DNA of 64,000 bases. Origin: Empedobacter brevis_A. GTDB lineage: Bacteria > Bacteroidota > Bacteroidia > Flavobacteriales > Weeksellaceae. The position numbers and the translations under genes are program-made. Positions within the stretch are counted from its first letter, which is position 1. The number at the start of each line of letters is the position of its first letter. This document shows, piece after piece, positions 1 to 8,197 of the stretch. The notes below the pieces were generated by a model. It was not told where the DNA came from, made no database searches, and was given only the letters and a program-made list of their open reading frames with translations. The stretch is taken from the NCBI RefSeq assembly GCF_965118635.1, contig NZ_CBCPHV010000008.1, positions 42,433 to 106,432 of the forward strand, written 5' to 3'.

Positions 1-122
1 AGGCTTAATTAAGTTTTATATAATCAGTTACATTTTTTCAAAAAATCTTGACTATAAATAATAAAACTTAAACCATTGTTAATATTTATATCGTTCATTA
101 TTTTAAGTCATTTTAAATTAAG

Positions 123-130
123 TATCTTTG
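123..130 (+). promoter_or_regulatory. -7 promoter box of the suf operon
   Basis: TATCTTTG is a perfect match to the Bacteroidetes -7 consensus TAnnTTTG and lies 20 bases before the start codon of the A-type carrier gene. No clear TTTG -33 element is seen at the expected distance. Transcription would begin roughly ten bases before the gene. Confidence 0.6.
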
Positions 131-150
131 TAATATAAAATTAGAGTCAA

Positions 151-480
151 ATGATTAAGGTTTCAGAATCAGCAAAAAATAAAATAATATCACTTTTACA
201 AGAAGAAGGAACTTCTATAGAAGAATCTTTTGTTCGTGTTGGAGTAACAAGCGGAGGATGTTCAGGATTAAACTATAATTTAGAGTTTACAAAAGAACAA
301 AACGCAGACGATAAATTATTCGATGACAATGGCGTAAGAATTTTGGTTGACAAAAAATCGTTCTTATACCTTGTTGGAATGACATTGGAATATTCGGGCG
401 GATTAAACGGAAAAGGTTTTGTGTTTAATAATCCGAATGCATCGCGCACATGTGGTTGTGGTGAAAGTTTTGCAGTTTAA
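151..480 (+). CDS. HesB/IscA-family A-type iron-sulfur carrier (SufA/ErpA-like)
   Basis: A 109-residue A-type carrier that accepts Fe-S clusters from the SufBCD scaffold and passes them to apoproteins in the cytoplasm. The three conserved cluster-binding cysteines are present: Cys37 in GGCSG, and Cys101 and Cys103 in the C-terminal CGCG motif. Length is normal for the family. It is the first gene of the suf operon, just behind a good -7 box, and its stop codon is one base before the next start. Whether it acts as SufA, IscA or ErpA cannot be told from sequence, so no symbol is given; the suf context favours a SufA role. Confidence 0.93.
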   Translation: MIKVSESAKNKIISLLQEEGTSIEESFVRVGVTSGGCSGLNYNLEFTKEQNADDKLFDDNGVRILVDKKSFLYLVGMTLEYSGGLNGKGFVFNNPNASRTCGCGESFAV

Positions 481-481
481 G

Positions 482-1336
482 ATGAAAAAAATAGCTTTAT
501 TCATCTCGTTTTTGATTGGTTTTGTCGCTTTTGGACAAAATACAATTGTAGAGAAAGATTTGATGGTTTATCAACCAACAGCATCTTCAACAAAATTGAG
601 TAAAGCATATTCAGAACAACTATTTTTCGGTTTGTTTAATGTAAAACCCTTTATAAAAGCGTTGGATTTAAACGAATCTAAAATAAAAACGATTACAATA
701 ACCAATGTATCAAATAAAAAAATTGCTTACAAAGCAAATTATGATACAACAGGAAATCTTCTTGATTTTGAATTGACAGATGAGGTTGCAACACCAACAA
801 AAGTGAGTTATACTTACAAAGATGGTGTAATTTCTGCCGAAACAATCGCAAGAAAAGGAAGTGAAGTGAAAACAAATCAGTTCTTTTACGACCAAGAAAA
901 TATGTATGTCAAAAATGGAAATAAACTTTTTGATATCATTTGGTTGGAAGGAGATATAATGTTGAAAAAAACATATTTAGAACAAAAAATAGGTTTTGAA
1001 GACCGATTAATGCATGATTGTAGAATTACAAAATCATTAGGTCAAGACATTAATAAGATTTGTTATAGTAGTTCAACATTTCAGGTGCCATTAAAAATAA
1101 AAGAATATACACCAGATGTTGCACCAAAAACAGAAAAAATTAATTTGGTAGAAGGACCTTGGTCAGAAATTAAATTAATTTCTCAAAATAAATATCAGAT
1201 TTTGAAAAATAATCAACCACAATTTGAGGTGATTTTAGATCAAAATCAACGATTAAAAGAATTCAAATTTTTAGGAAATAAAGCTGATAAACAGCAACCT
1301 TTACAGTTTAATTTTACCTATACATTTTATAAATAA
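482..1336 (+). CDS. Exported protein of unknown function inside the suf operon
   Basis: I do not recognise this 284-residue protein. It begins with a typical signal peptide (MKKIALFISFLIGFVAFGQ) and no lipobox, so export to the periplasm or surface is likely. The rest is Lys/Asn/Thr-rich with alternating beta-like stretches and no evident catalytic motif. An upstream ATG at 419 is in frame, but using it would overlap the previous gene by 62 bases and bury the signal peptide, so 482 is chosen. It starts 1 base after the carrier gene and ends 4 bases before sufB, so it is almost certainly co-transcribed with suf. An exported protein there is unexpected because Fe-S assembly is cytoplasmic. Confidence 0.85.
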   Translation: MKKIALFISFLIGFVAFGQNTIVEKDLMVYQPTASSTKLSKAYSEQLFFGLFNVKPFIKALDLNESKIKTITITNVSNKKIAYKANYDTTGNLLDFELTDEVATPTKVSYTYKDGVISAETIARKGSEVKTNQFFYDQENMYVKNGNKLFDIIWLEGDIMLKKTYLEQKIGFEDRLMHDCRITKSLGQDINKICYSSSTFQVPLKIKEYTPDVAPKTEKINLVEGPWSEIKLISQNKYQILKNNQPQFEVILDQNQRLKEFKFLGNKADKQQPLQFNFTYTFYK

Positions 1337-1340
1337 TAAG

Positions 1341-2798
1341 ATGAGTAACACTAAATATACAGAAGACGATCTACGTGAAGATCTAGCTAGCCAAAAACAA
1401 TATGAGTTTGGTTGGACGACTGACATGGAATATGAAGAATTCCCAGTTGGATTGAATGAAGATATCGTACGTGCTATTTCAGCCAAAAAAGAGGAACCTG
1501 AGTGGATGACGGAATGGCGTTTAGAAGCCTATCGTGCTTGGGAAAAGATGGAAGAACCAGAATGGGCAAACGTAACTTACGAAAAGCCAGATTTTGATGC
1601 AATTACATATTATGCAGCACCGAAACCTAAGAAAGAATTAGCGAGCTTAGATGAGGTTGATCCTGAATTATTAAAAACTTTCGAGAAATTAGGAATCTCT
1701 TTAGACGAACAAAAACGTTTATCTGGAGTTGCTATTGATGTAGTTTTTGATTCAGTTTCTGTGAAAACAACTTTCCGCGAAACTTTAGCAGAAAAAGGAA
1801 TTATTTTCATGTCAATTTCGGAAGCGATTAAAGAGCATCCAGAATTAGTGAAAAAATATATTGGTAAAGTAGTTCCACCAACAGACAACTTTTATGCAGC
1901 TTTGAATTCGGCAGTTTTTTCAGACGGATCATTCTGCTATATTCCAAAAGGTGTTCGTTGCCCAATGGAATTATCAACTTATTTCCGTATTAACTCTGCA
2001 GGGTCAGGACAATTTGAACGTACTTTATTAATTGCGGACGAAGGTTCTTATGTTTCGTATTTAGAAGGTTGTACTGCTCCAATGCGTGATGAAAACCAAT
2101 TGCACGCAGCTGTGGTTGAATTAATCGTAATGGATGATGCAGAAATAAAATATTCTACAGTACAAAACTGGTATCCAGGAGATGATAAAGGAAAAGGAGG
2201 TGTTTTTAACTTTGTAACAAAACGTGCAATTTGTGAGAAAAATGCAAAAGTATCGTGGACACAAGTCGAAACAGGTTCTGCTGTAACATGGAAATATCCA
2301 TCTTGTATTTTAAAAGGAGATAATTCAGTTGGTGAGTTTTACTCAATAGCCGTAACAAATAATTTCCAACAAGCAGATACGGGAACAAAAATGATTCATA
2401 TTGGTAAAAATACTAAATCGACAATTATTTCGAAAGGTATTTCTGCTGGTAAATCTCAAAACTCTTATCGTGGTTTGGTAAAAGTGATGAAGAATGCAGA
2501 CGGAGCACGTAACTTCTCTCAATGTGATTCTTTGTTAATGGGTAACGAATGTGGAGCACATACTTTCCCTTATATTGAGATAGAAAATAAATCAGCTCAA
2601 TTAGAACACGAAGCTACAACTTCTAAAATTGGAGAAGATCAATTATTCTATTGTAATCAACGTGGTATTGATACTGAAAAAGCAATTGCATTAATTGTAA
2701 ATGGATTTAGCCGCGAAGTATTAGACAAATTACCAATGGAATTTGCCGTTGAAGCGAAAAAATTATTAGAAATCTCATTAGAAGGTTCTGTAGGATAG
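1341..2798 (+). CDS. sufB: Fe-S cluster assembly protein SufB
   Basis: SufB is the scaffold subunit of the SufBC2D complex and builds new Fe-S clusters in the cytoplasm. The 485-residue length is typical. The N-terminal region is charged and helical, followed by the long right-handed beta-helix core and a C-terminal helical part. The C-terminal stretch CNQRGIDTEKAIALIVNGF is characteristic of SufB/SufD and contacts SufC. Conserved SufB segments such as FYAALNSAVFSDGSF and YLEGCTAP are readable. It is followed by sufC after a 139-base AT-rich spacer, long for an operon. Confidence 0.98.
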   Translation: MSNTKYTEDDLREDLASQKQYEFGWTTDMEYEEFPVGLNEDIVRAISAKKEEPEWMTEWRLEAYRAWEKMEEPEWANVTYEKPDFDAITYYAAPKPKKELASLDEVDPELLKTFEKLGISLDEQKRLSGVAIDVVFDSVSVKTTFRETLAEKGIIFMSISEAIKEHPELVKKYIGKVVPPTDNFYAALNSAVFSDGSFCYIPKGVRCPMELSTYFRINSAGSGQFERTLLIADEGSYVSYLEGCTAPMRDENQLHAAVVELIVMDDAEIKYSTVQNWYPGDDKGKGGVFNFVTKRAICEKNAKVSWTQVETGSAVTWKYPSCILKGDNSVGEFYSIAVTNNFQQADTGTKMIHIGKNTKSTIISKGISAGKSQNSYRGLVKVMKNADGARNFSQCDSLLMGNECGAHTFPYIEIENKSAQLEHEATTSKIGEDQLFYCNQRGIDTEKAIALIVNGFSREVLDKLPMEFAVEAKKLLEISLEGSVG

Positions 2799-2937
2799 TT
2801 TTAGAAACTAGAATTGAGAAGTTAGAAATTAACAATAATAAATAGATATATAGTAGTAGGATTATAAAATCTGACATCTAATATCAAAATCAAGATAATT
2901 AAAGAATTATCACATTAACTAATTTACAAATTAGATT
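2799..2937. repeat. sufB-sufC spacer with degenerate inverted word pattern
   Basis: This 139-base spacer holds no ORF. Its left part is made of repeated words of the TAGAAxTTAGAA type (ACTAGAATTGAGAAGTTAGA). Its right part carries the opposite-strand words TCTGACATCTAATATC. The two ends therefore form an imperfect inverted arrangement. It resembles in style, though not in word content, the two other suf spacers. Function is unknown; such AT-rich word repeats may be degenerate intergenic palindromes. The match is by eye and imperfect. Confidence 0.4.
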
Positions 2938-3693
2938 ATGTTATTAAATATAAAAGACTTACACGCTCGTATTGAAGAGCGCGAAATTTTAAAAGGTTTA
3001 AACCTTCAAATTAATCCAGGTGAAGTTCATGCGATTATGGGACCTAACGGAGCTGGAAAATCAACTTTATCTAATGTTATTACAGGTAAAGAAGAATACG
3101 AAGTAACTAGTGGTGATATTGAGTTTGAAAATGAATCAATCTTAGAATTAGCACCAGAAGAAAGAGCACAAAAAGGAATTTTTATGTCTTTCCAATATCC
3201 AATTGAAATTCCAGGAGTTTCGGTAACAAACTTCATCAAAACTTCTATCAACGAAACGCGTAAAGCACAAGGTTTAGAAGAAATGGGAGCTTCAGAAATG
3301 TTGAAATTAATTCGTGAGAAAGCAGATTTATTAGGAATCAAAAAAGATTTCTTATCACGTTCTCTTAACGAAGGTTTTTCGGGAGGAGAGAAAAAACGTA
3401 ACGAAATTTTTCAAATGTTAATGTTAAACCCAAAATTAGCGATCTTAGATGAAACTGATTCTGGTTTAGATATTGATGCTTTACGTATTGTTGCAGATGG
3501 TGTGAATGAATTCAAAAATGAAAACAATGGAGTGTTAGTAATTACACACTACCAACGTTTATTAGACTATATCGTTCCTGACTTTGTACACGTTTTAGCA
3601 GACGGAAAAATCATTAAATCTGGTGGTAAAGAATTAGCTTTAGAATTAGAAGCTAAAGGTTACGATTGGGTAAAAGAAGAAGCAGGAATCTAA
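2938..3693 (+). CDS. sufC: Fe-S cluster assembly ATPase SufC
   Basis: SufC is the cytoplasmic ABC-type ATPase that drives conformational change in the SufBCD scaffold. Walker A is GPNGAGKST near residue 36. The ABC signature is FSGGEKKR near residue 146, and the Walker B region is LAILDETDSGLDID. The Glu-Lys-Lys form of the signature is typical of SufC rather than of transport ATPases. Length, 251 residues, is normal. It sits between sufB and sufD in the same direction with spacers of 139 and 78 bases. Confidence 0.98.
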   Translation: MLLNIKDLHARIEEREILKGLNLQINPGEVHAIMGPNGAGKSTLSNVITGKEEYEVTSGDIEFENESILELAPEERAQKGIFMSFQYPIEIPGVSVTNFIKTSINETRKAQGLEEMGASEMLKLIREKADLLGIKKDFLSRSLNEGFSGGEKKRNEIFQMLMLNPKLAILDETDSGLDIDALRIVADGVNEFKNENNGVLVITHYQRLLDYIVPDFVHVLADGKIIKSGGKELALELEAKGYDWVKEEAGI

Positions 3694-3771
3694 ACATTTT
3701 GTAAAATGTAAAATGTATTAAGTCCAAAGTACTTTTTACTTCTTACATAATACATTAATACAATATCTAAA
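3694..3771. repeat. sufC-sufD spacer: imperfect palindrome centred on GTAC
   Basis: The left arm reads AATGTATTAAGTCCAAAGTAC. The reverse complement of the right arm begins AATGTATTATGTAAGAAG and ends AAAAAGTAC. The arms therefore match with short gaps around a centre near 3729-3732, which includes the perfect 10-base palindrome AAAGTACTTT. The word TGTAAAATGTATTA recurs in the sufD-sufS spacer on the opposite strand. The RNA could fold into a long hairpin between the two genes. Confidence 0.5.
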
Positions 3772-5091
3772 ATGATTGATTTAAAAGAAAATTTAGTTTC
3801 TCGTCATTTAGTGTTCAACGAAAAAAACAAAGTGAATAAAGGAATCGAAGGTTTACGTCAAGAAGCTATCGAAATCTTTAATCAAAAAGGTTTTCCAACA
3901 CGTAAAGACGAAGAATGGAAATATACAAATCTTGCTCCTTTGTTGAAGGTGGATTACAAATTATTCCCTGAAGACGAAGTGGCAATTGAGTACAAAGACA
4001 TTAAGAAATATTTGGTTAATGAAATCGATACTTATACAATCGTATTTATTAACGGTAAATATTCTGCGTTTTTGTCAAACACAACACATGACGAAGCAGA
4101 TATTTGTGTCTTATCAAGCGCAATGCATAAAACAACTCATCAAGCAGTAATTGAAAATTATTACGGAAAAATTGCAAAAAATGATGATAGTTTAGTTGCG
4201 TTAAATACAGCTTTTGCTAAAGATGGAGCTTACATTTATATTCCAAATAATGTAATTTTATCTAAACCAATTCAGATTGTTTATTTTTCGACAGGCGTTG
4301 CTCAAGAAGCAATGTATCAACCACGTAATTTGGTTGTAGTTGGAGACAATGCTCAAGTTCAGGTTGTTGAAAGACACCAAACTTTAGACGATAAAGCAAA
4401 CTTAACAAATGTTGTTACAGAAATAAATGTTGGTCGAAATGCTGAAATTCATTGGTACAAATTTCAGAATGATTCGCATGAAGCTTCTATAATAGATAAT
4501 ACATATATCAACCAGGAAAGAGATTCTCGTGCAAATGTGTTTACATTCGCTTTTGGAGGAAAAATTGTGCGTAACAATTTAAATTTCTCTCAAAATGGAG
4601 AAAACTGTAATTCAGTTTTAGACGGAATTACAGTAATCGATGGTAAACAACATGTAGATCATCATACATTTGTAGAACACAATGCACCAAATTGTGAATC
4701 GCATGAAATGTACAAAGGAATTTATGATGGAAAAGCACAAGGTGTTTTCAATGGAAAAATCTTTGTACATAAAGAAGCGCAGAAATTAAATGCTTTTCAG
4801 CAAAATAATAATGTCTTATTATCAGACGGAGCTTCGATTGATACGAAACCACAATTAGAAATCTTTGCAGACGATGTAAAATGTTCGCACGGATGTACAG
4901 TTGGGCAGTTAGAAGAAGAATCATTATTCTACATGCAACAACGTGGTATTCCTAAAAAAGAAGCCAAAGCAATGTTATTATATGCTTTTGCATCAGATGC
5001 TTTACAACATGTTGTAATTCCTCAGATTTCAAAGCGTGTAAATACTTTAATTGCAGATAAATTAGGAGTTAGTTTAGATTTCGAATTATAA
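3772..5091 (+). CDS. sufD: Fe-S cluster assembly protein SufD
   Basis: SufD is the paralogue of SufB in the SufBC2D scaffold and is needed for iron acquisition and complex assembly. The protein has 439 residues, normal for the family. The N-terminal KGFPTRKDEEWKYTNL motif is the classic SufD start region. The C-terminal FADDVKCSHGCTVGQLEEE and YMQQRGIPKKEAKAML segments are strongly conserved family signatures. Neighbours sufC and sufS confirm the assignment. Confidence 0.97.
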   Translation: MIDLKENLVSRHLVFNEKNKVNKGIEGLRQEAIEIFNQKGFPTRKDEEWKYTNLAPLLKVDYKLFPEDEVAIEYKDIKKYLVNEIDTYTIVFINGKYSAFLSNTTHDEADICVLSSAMHKTTHQAVIENYYGKIAKNDDSLVALNTAFAKDGAYIYIPNNVILSKPIQIVYFSTGVAQEAMYQPRNLVVVGDNAQVQVVERHQTLDDKANLTNVVTEINVGRNAEIHWYKFQNDSHEASIIDNTYINQERDSRANVFTFAFGGKIVRNNLNFSQNGENCNSVLDGITVIDGKQHVDHHTFVEHNAPNCESHEMYKGIYDGKAQGVFNGKIFVHKEAQKLNAFQQNNNVLLSDGASIDTKPQLEIFADDVKCSHGCTVGQLEEESLFYMQQRGIPKKEAKAMLLYAFASDALQHVVIPQISKRVNTLIADKLGVSLDFEL

Positions 5092-5194
5092 TTGAATGTA
5101 CGAAAGTATTAAGTCATAAGTATAAAGTTGTAAGTTTACTTACAACTTTTTTTAAACCTAATACATTTTACAAACTACATAATACAACAAAACA
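5092..5194. repeat. sufD-sufS spacer with long hairpin and T-run
   Basis: The core is a perfect 12-bp stem, AAAGTTGTAAGT at 5124-5135 pairing with ACTTACAACTTT at 5138-5149, followed by more Ts. This looks like an intrinsic terminator placed inside the operon. Outside the core the arms continue imperfectly: GTATTAAGTCATAAGT on the left against GTATTAGGTTT on the reverse complement of the right. The right arm read on the other strand contains TTTGTAAAATGTATTAGG, closely matching the left arm of the sufC-sufD spacer. It may attenuate sufS expression relative to sufBCD. Confidence 0.6.
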
Positions 5195-6418
5195 ATGTCA
5201 ATAGATATTCAACAAATAAGAAGTCAATTTCCAATTTTAGAAAGAGAAGTCAATGGAAAACCATTGGTTTATTTAGATAATGGAGCAACTTCTCAAAAAC
5301 CAAAAGTTGTTTTAGATGTTTTAGACGAATATTACGAGAAGTACAATGCAAATGTACACCGAGGAATTCATACATTAAGTCAAGAAGCAACTGATTTGAT
5401 GGAAGAGTCTCGTCGTAAAATTCAAAAATTTATCAATGCTAAACATGATTACGAAATCATTTTTACGCGTGGAACAACGGAAGGAATTAATTTAGTTTCA
5501 AATTCATTACGTAATGTTTTAACGGCTGATGACGAAATTATTATTACCGAAATCGAACATCATTCTAATATTGTTCCGTGGCAATTGTTGTGTCAAAGAA
5601 CTGGAGCAAAATTGAAATATATTCCGTTAAGCGCAGAAGGAATTTTGGATATTGAAAAATTGGATGATTTATTGACAGATAAAACGAAATTAGTATGTGT
5701 TAATCAAGTTTCGAATGCATTAGGAGTTGTCAATCCAATAAAAACGATTATTGAAAAAGCACATGCAAAAGGGGCTTGGGTTCTGATTGATGCAGCGCAA
5801 TCTGCTCCACATACAATTATAGATGTGCAAGAAATGGATTGTGATTTTTTGGTTTTTTCTGGACATAAAATGTATGGACCAACAGGAATTGGTGTTTTAT
5901 ATGGAAAAGAAGAAATCTTGAACGAATTGCCACCTTTTCATGGAGGAGGAGAGATGATAAAAGATGTAACAATGGAAGTTTCGACTTATGCTTGTTTACC
6001 TTTTAAATTCGAAGCTGGAACACCAGATATTGCTGGAATTATTGGACTTGGAGCAGCGGTTGATTTTATCAATTCAATTGGAATGCAAAATATTCACGAT
6101 TACGAAAAAGAGTTGGTAGATTATACCATTCAACGTTTATCAGAATTTGATGAAGTAGAGATTTATGCTAAAGATGCAGAACATTCTGGAGCAGTTTCTT
6201 TCAATTTAAAATTTGATGGCGTTCATTCATCTGATGTCGGAATGATTTTGGACAAAAAAGGAATTGCTGTTCGTACAGGACATCATTGTGCGCAACCAAT
6301 TATGCATCATTTCAATATTCCGGGAACAGTGCGAGCTTCATTCGCTGTTTACAATACAAAAGAAGAAATAGATACATTTATCGAAGGTTTAAAAACCGCG
6401 ATAAGAATGTTAGGATAA
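5195..6418 (+). CDS. sufS: Cysteine desulfurase SufS
   Basis: SufS is a PLP enzyme that converts L-cysteine to alanine and supplies persulfide sulfur for Fe-S clusters. The PLP-binding lysine lies in SGHKMYGPTG near residue 226, and HHSNIVPWQ is the cofactor-stacking histidine region. The catalytic Cys365 is in RTGHHCAQP, and the surrounding short loop marks the type II (SufS) family. The length of 407 residues is standard. It is the last suf gene here; no sufE or sufU follows before the strong terminator at 6457-6484. Confidence 0.97.
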   Translation: MSIDIQQIRSQFPILEREVNGKPLVYLDNGATSQKPKVVLDVLDEYYEKYNANVHRGIHTLSQEATDLMEESRRKIQKFINAKHDYEIIFTRGTTEGINLVSNSLRNVLTADDEIIITEIEHHSNIVPWQLLCQRTGAKLKYIPLSAEGILDIEKLDDLLTDKTKLVCVNQVSNALGVVNPIKTIIEKAHAKGAWVLIDAAQSAPHTIIDVQEMDCDFLVFSGHKMYGPTGIGVLYGKEEILNELPPFHGGGEMIKDVTMEVSTYACLPFKFEAGTPDIAGIIGLGAAVDFINSIGMQNIHDYEKELVDYTIQRLSEFDEVEIYAKDAEHSGAVSFNLKFDGVHSSDVGMILDKKGIAVRTGHHCAQPIMHHFNIPGTVRASFAVYNTKEEIDTFIEGLKTAIRMLG

Positions 6419-6456
6419 TATATTTTCAATCTTATTTTGAAAACTCATAAAATAAT

Positions 6457-6484
6457 AAAAGGGAAACATTACTGTTTCCCTTTT
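6457..6484. terminator. Bidirectional intrinsic terminator between sufS and ssb
   Basis: Perfect 12-bp stem AAAAGGGAAACA / TGTTTCCCTTTT with loop TTAC, followed by T-rich sequence in both directions. It lies between convergent sufS and ssb and should end transcription from both. Confidence 0.9.
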
Positions 6485-6494
6485 ATTTTAAAAA

Positions 6495-6821
6495 CTAAAG
6501 AAGTACAATTTCATCAATTATAATTTCTGTAATCGATTTTTGTTGACCATCTTTATCTTGATAATCTCGGTAAGTCAATTTGCCCTCTATAGCAAGTTGT
6601 TTTCCTTTTTCTACGTGTTTTTCGATTACATTTACAATTGATCCGTAAGCAACTAAATTATGCCAAGTTGTTTGCTGAACTTTCTCACCTTTGCTATTTG
6701 TGTAGCTTTCGTTTGTTGCTAAACTAAATTTTGCAAACTTCTTTTCGTTTTCTAATGTTTTAACTTCAGGATTGCTACCAACATTCCCAATTAACTGAAC
6801 TTTGTTTCTTAATGTACTCAT
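6495..6821 (-). CDS. ssb: Single-stranded DNA-binding protein, short form without acidic tail
   Basis: An OB-fold single-stranded DNA-binding protein of the bacterial SSB family. The N-terminal NKVQLIGNVGSNPEVK and the WHNLVAYG segment are family hallmarks. It has only 108 residues and stops directly after the OB fold (EIIIDEIVLL). The flexible linker and acidic DDDIPF-like C-terminal tip, which recruit replication and repair partners in the housekeeping SSB, are absent. It is probably an accessory paralogue rather than the replicative SSB. It has its own -7 box on the reverse strand. Confidence 0.93.
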   Translation of the reverse strand: MSTLRNKVQLIGNVGSNPEVKTLENEKKFAKFSLATNESYTNSKGEKVQQTTWHNLVAYGSIVNVIEKHVEKGKQLAIEGKLTYRDYQDKDGQQKSITEIIIDEIVLL

Positions 6822-6853
6822 GGCGATAAATAATTTAAAATTAATGTATAACC

Positions 6854-6861
6854 AAATCTAA
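6854..6861 (-). promoter_or_regulatory. -7 promoter box of ssb
   Basis: On the reverse strand TAGATTTG matches the Bacteroidetes -7 consensus TAnnTTTG, 32 bases before the ssb start codon. The -33 element is weak. Confidence 0.5.
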
Positions 6862-6902
6862 GAAATTATTTTTAAAATATTCGTTTTTAATCGTTTAAAG
6901 TT

Positions 6903-7286
6903 TTATATAACATACTCTTTGAATAAATTGTCTAATGTTTTATCAAGATTTGTTGTTTTACCTGGATGCGGACGAGAACTTTGTATCGAAGAACTTCTGA
7001 CAGCTGTTAACCAACGAAATCGTTCTGGTGTTTCGAAATTAGAAATAGCAGATTCAGGATGAATTCCTTCTGCAATTTTAGACAAAGCATTTAAGTTACT
7101 ATCAATAAAGTTAAGATCCAATTCATGGCAAAAAGCATTAATTCTATTATCATTGATAAAATATTTTACTTTCAAATAATCTTCCTTTTTCGAAAATAAA
7201 ATTACTCCAACATTGATAAATTCTTCGCGTTCAACTTTCGGAACTAAACGAAGAATTGCATACTCATATAAGATTTTTTCTTGCAT
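6903..7286 (-). CDS. DUF3037 family protein
   Basis: A 127-residue protein with the DUF3037 pattern, recognised from its N-terminal YEYAILRLVPKVEREEFINVGVILF region. The biochemical function of the family is not known. Its start overlaps the end of the upstream HipA-like kinase gene by 23 bases, so the two are translationally coupled. Kinase-DUF3037 pairs recur in many bacteria, which suggests that they act together, perhaps as substrate or regulator of the kinase. That partnership is inference from gene order. Confidence 0.85.
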   Translation of the reverse strand: MQEKILYEYAILRLVPKVEREEFINVGVILFSKKEDYLKVKYFINDNRINAFCHELDLNFIDSNLNALSKIAEGIHPESAISNFETPERFRWLTAVRSSSIQSSRPHPGKTTNLDKTLDNLFKEYVI

Positions 7287-8055
7287 TGTTAGCTTCGTTT
7301 ATAAAAAGTTCGGTATGTTGTAATCGTGTTTTGATAAATGTTTTGTAAACTGTTCTCATTTCATCATGCGTAGCATGTGTAACTTCTGTTTCTAACCATT
7401 CATCAGGAATCAAGTCGACAATTTTATCAATGATTTCATCATTCAAAATAGCTTTAAATTCTTTGTCAACTTCTTCAAGTTTTGTTGCATTTTTCAATAA
7501 AACATGATCTTTAATTGGCGTAAAAGGAGCAAGTGAAGCTTTTTCCCAATTGTCCCAAGAATGATGAAAATAAAAAGAAGCACCATGATCGATTAACCAT
7601 AATTCTTTGTGCCACATTAACATATTTGTATTACGAAAAGTTCGATCTACGTTTGTTAAAAAAGCATCCAACCAAACAATTTGAGAAGATAATTTATCAT
7701 CAATTTTCATTACAGCAGGATCATAATTAATTGCGCCAGATAAATAATGCAACGCTAAATTAGTTCCTTCACTGAATTTCAATAAATCTTGAATTTCTTC
7801 ATCGGCTTCCGATTGACCAAAATATTCGTCTAAATTTGCAAAAACTAATTCAGGAACTTTAAATCCTAAAACACGAGCAATTTCGCCACCTAATAATTCG
7901 GAAATTAGCATGCGTGGTCCATGTCCAGCTCCTTTAAATTTTAAAACATATTTAAAACCGTCATCTGCATCAACCAATGCAGGCAAAGAACCACCTTCGC
8001 GCAAAGGTTGTAAATAGCGTTCAACGGTAACTGTTCTTAACTCAATTTCATTCAT
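7264..8055 (-). CDS. HipA-like kinase family protein
   Basis: A 263-residue protein related to the HipA/phosphoinositide-kinase-like Ser/Thr kinase fold. The ATP-binding lysine is probably in DGFKYVLKFKG near residues 29-39. The catalytic loop appears as WLDAFLTNVDRTFRNTNML near residues 148-166, and the metal-binding region as LWLIDHGASFYF. It is much shorter than canonical HipA (about 440 residues), lacks the N-terminal HipA domain, and has no HipB antitoxin beside it. It is followed by, and overlaps, a DUF3037 gene. A toxin-antitoxin role is not supported; a metabolic or regulatory kinase is equally possible. Confidence 0.85.
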   Translation of the reverse strand: MNEIELRTVTVERYLQPLREGGSLPALVDADDGFKYVLKFKGAGHGPRMLISELLGGEIARVLGFKVPELVFANLDEYFGQSEADEEIQDLLKFSEGTNLALHYLSGAINYDPAVMKIDDKLSSQIVWLDAFLTNVDRTFRNTNMLMWHKELWLIDHGASFYFHHSWDNWEKASLAPFTPIKDHVLLKNATKLEEVDKEFKAILNDEIIDKIVDLIPDEWLETEVTHATHDEMRTVYKTFIKTRLQHTELFINEANNARKNLI

Positions 8056-8197
8056 TGTATAAAATTACGATGAAAAATTTAAAATAATTTTCACATTTAT
8101 AATTTTTAAATATCAGGAAACTTATAGACTTTTGAATGTTAAGAAAAAATTAAAATAAGTATAGTTGATTAAACTTGTTAAAATAGGAAAATTTGTA

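Noticed and set aside
419..481. Upstream extension of the second gene to ATG 419
   Set aside because: It overlaps the A-type carrier gene by 62 bases and would hide a perfect signal peptide starting at 482.
7533..7730. Forward ORF of 65 residues inside the HipA-like gene
   Set aside because: It lies antisense within a well-supported coding gene and has no family features.
7264..8055. Classical HipBA toxin-antitoxin system
   Set aside because: No HipB-type helix-turn-helix gene is present, and the kinase is much shorter than HipA.
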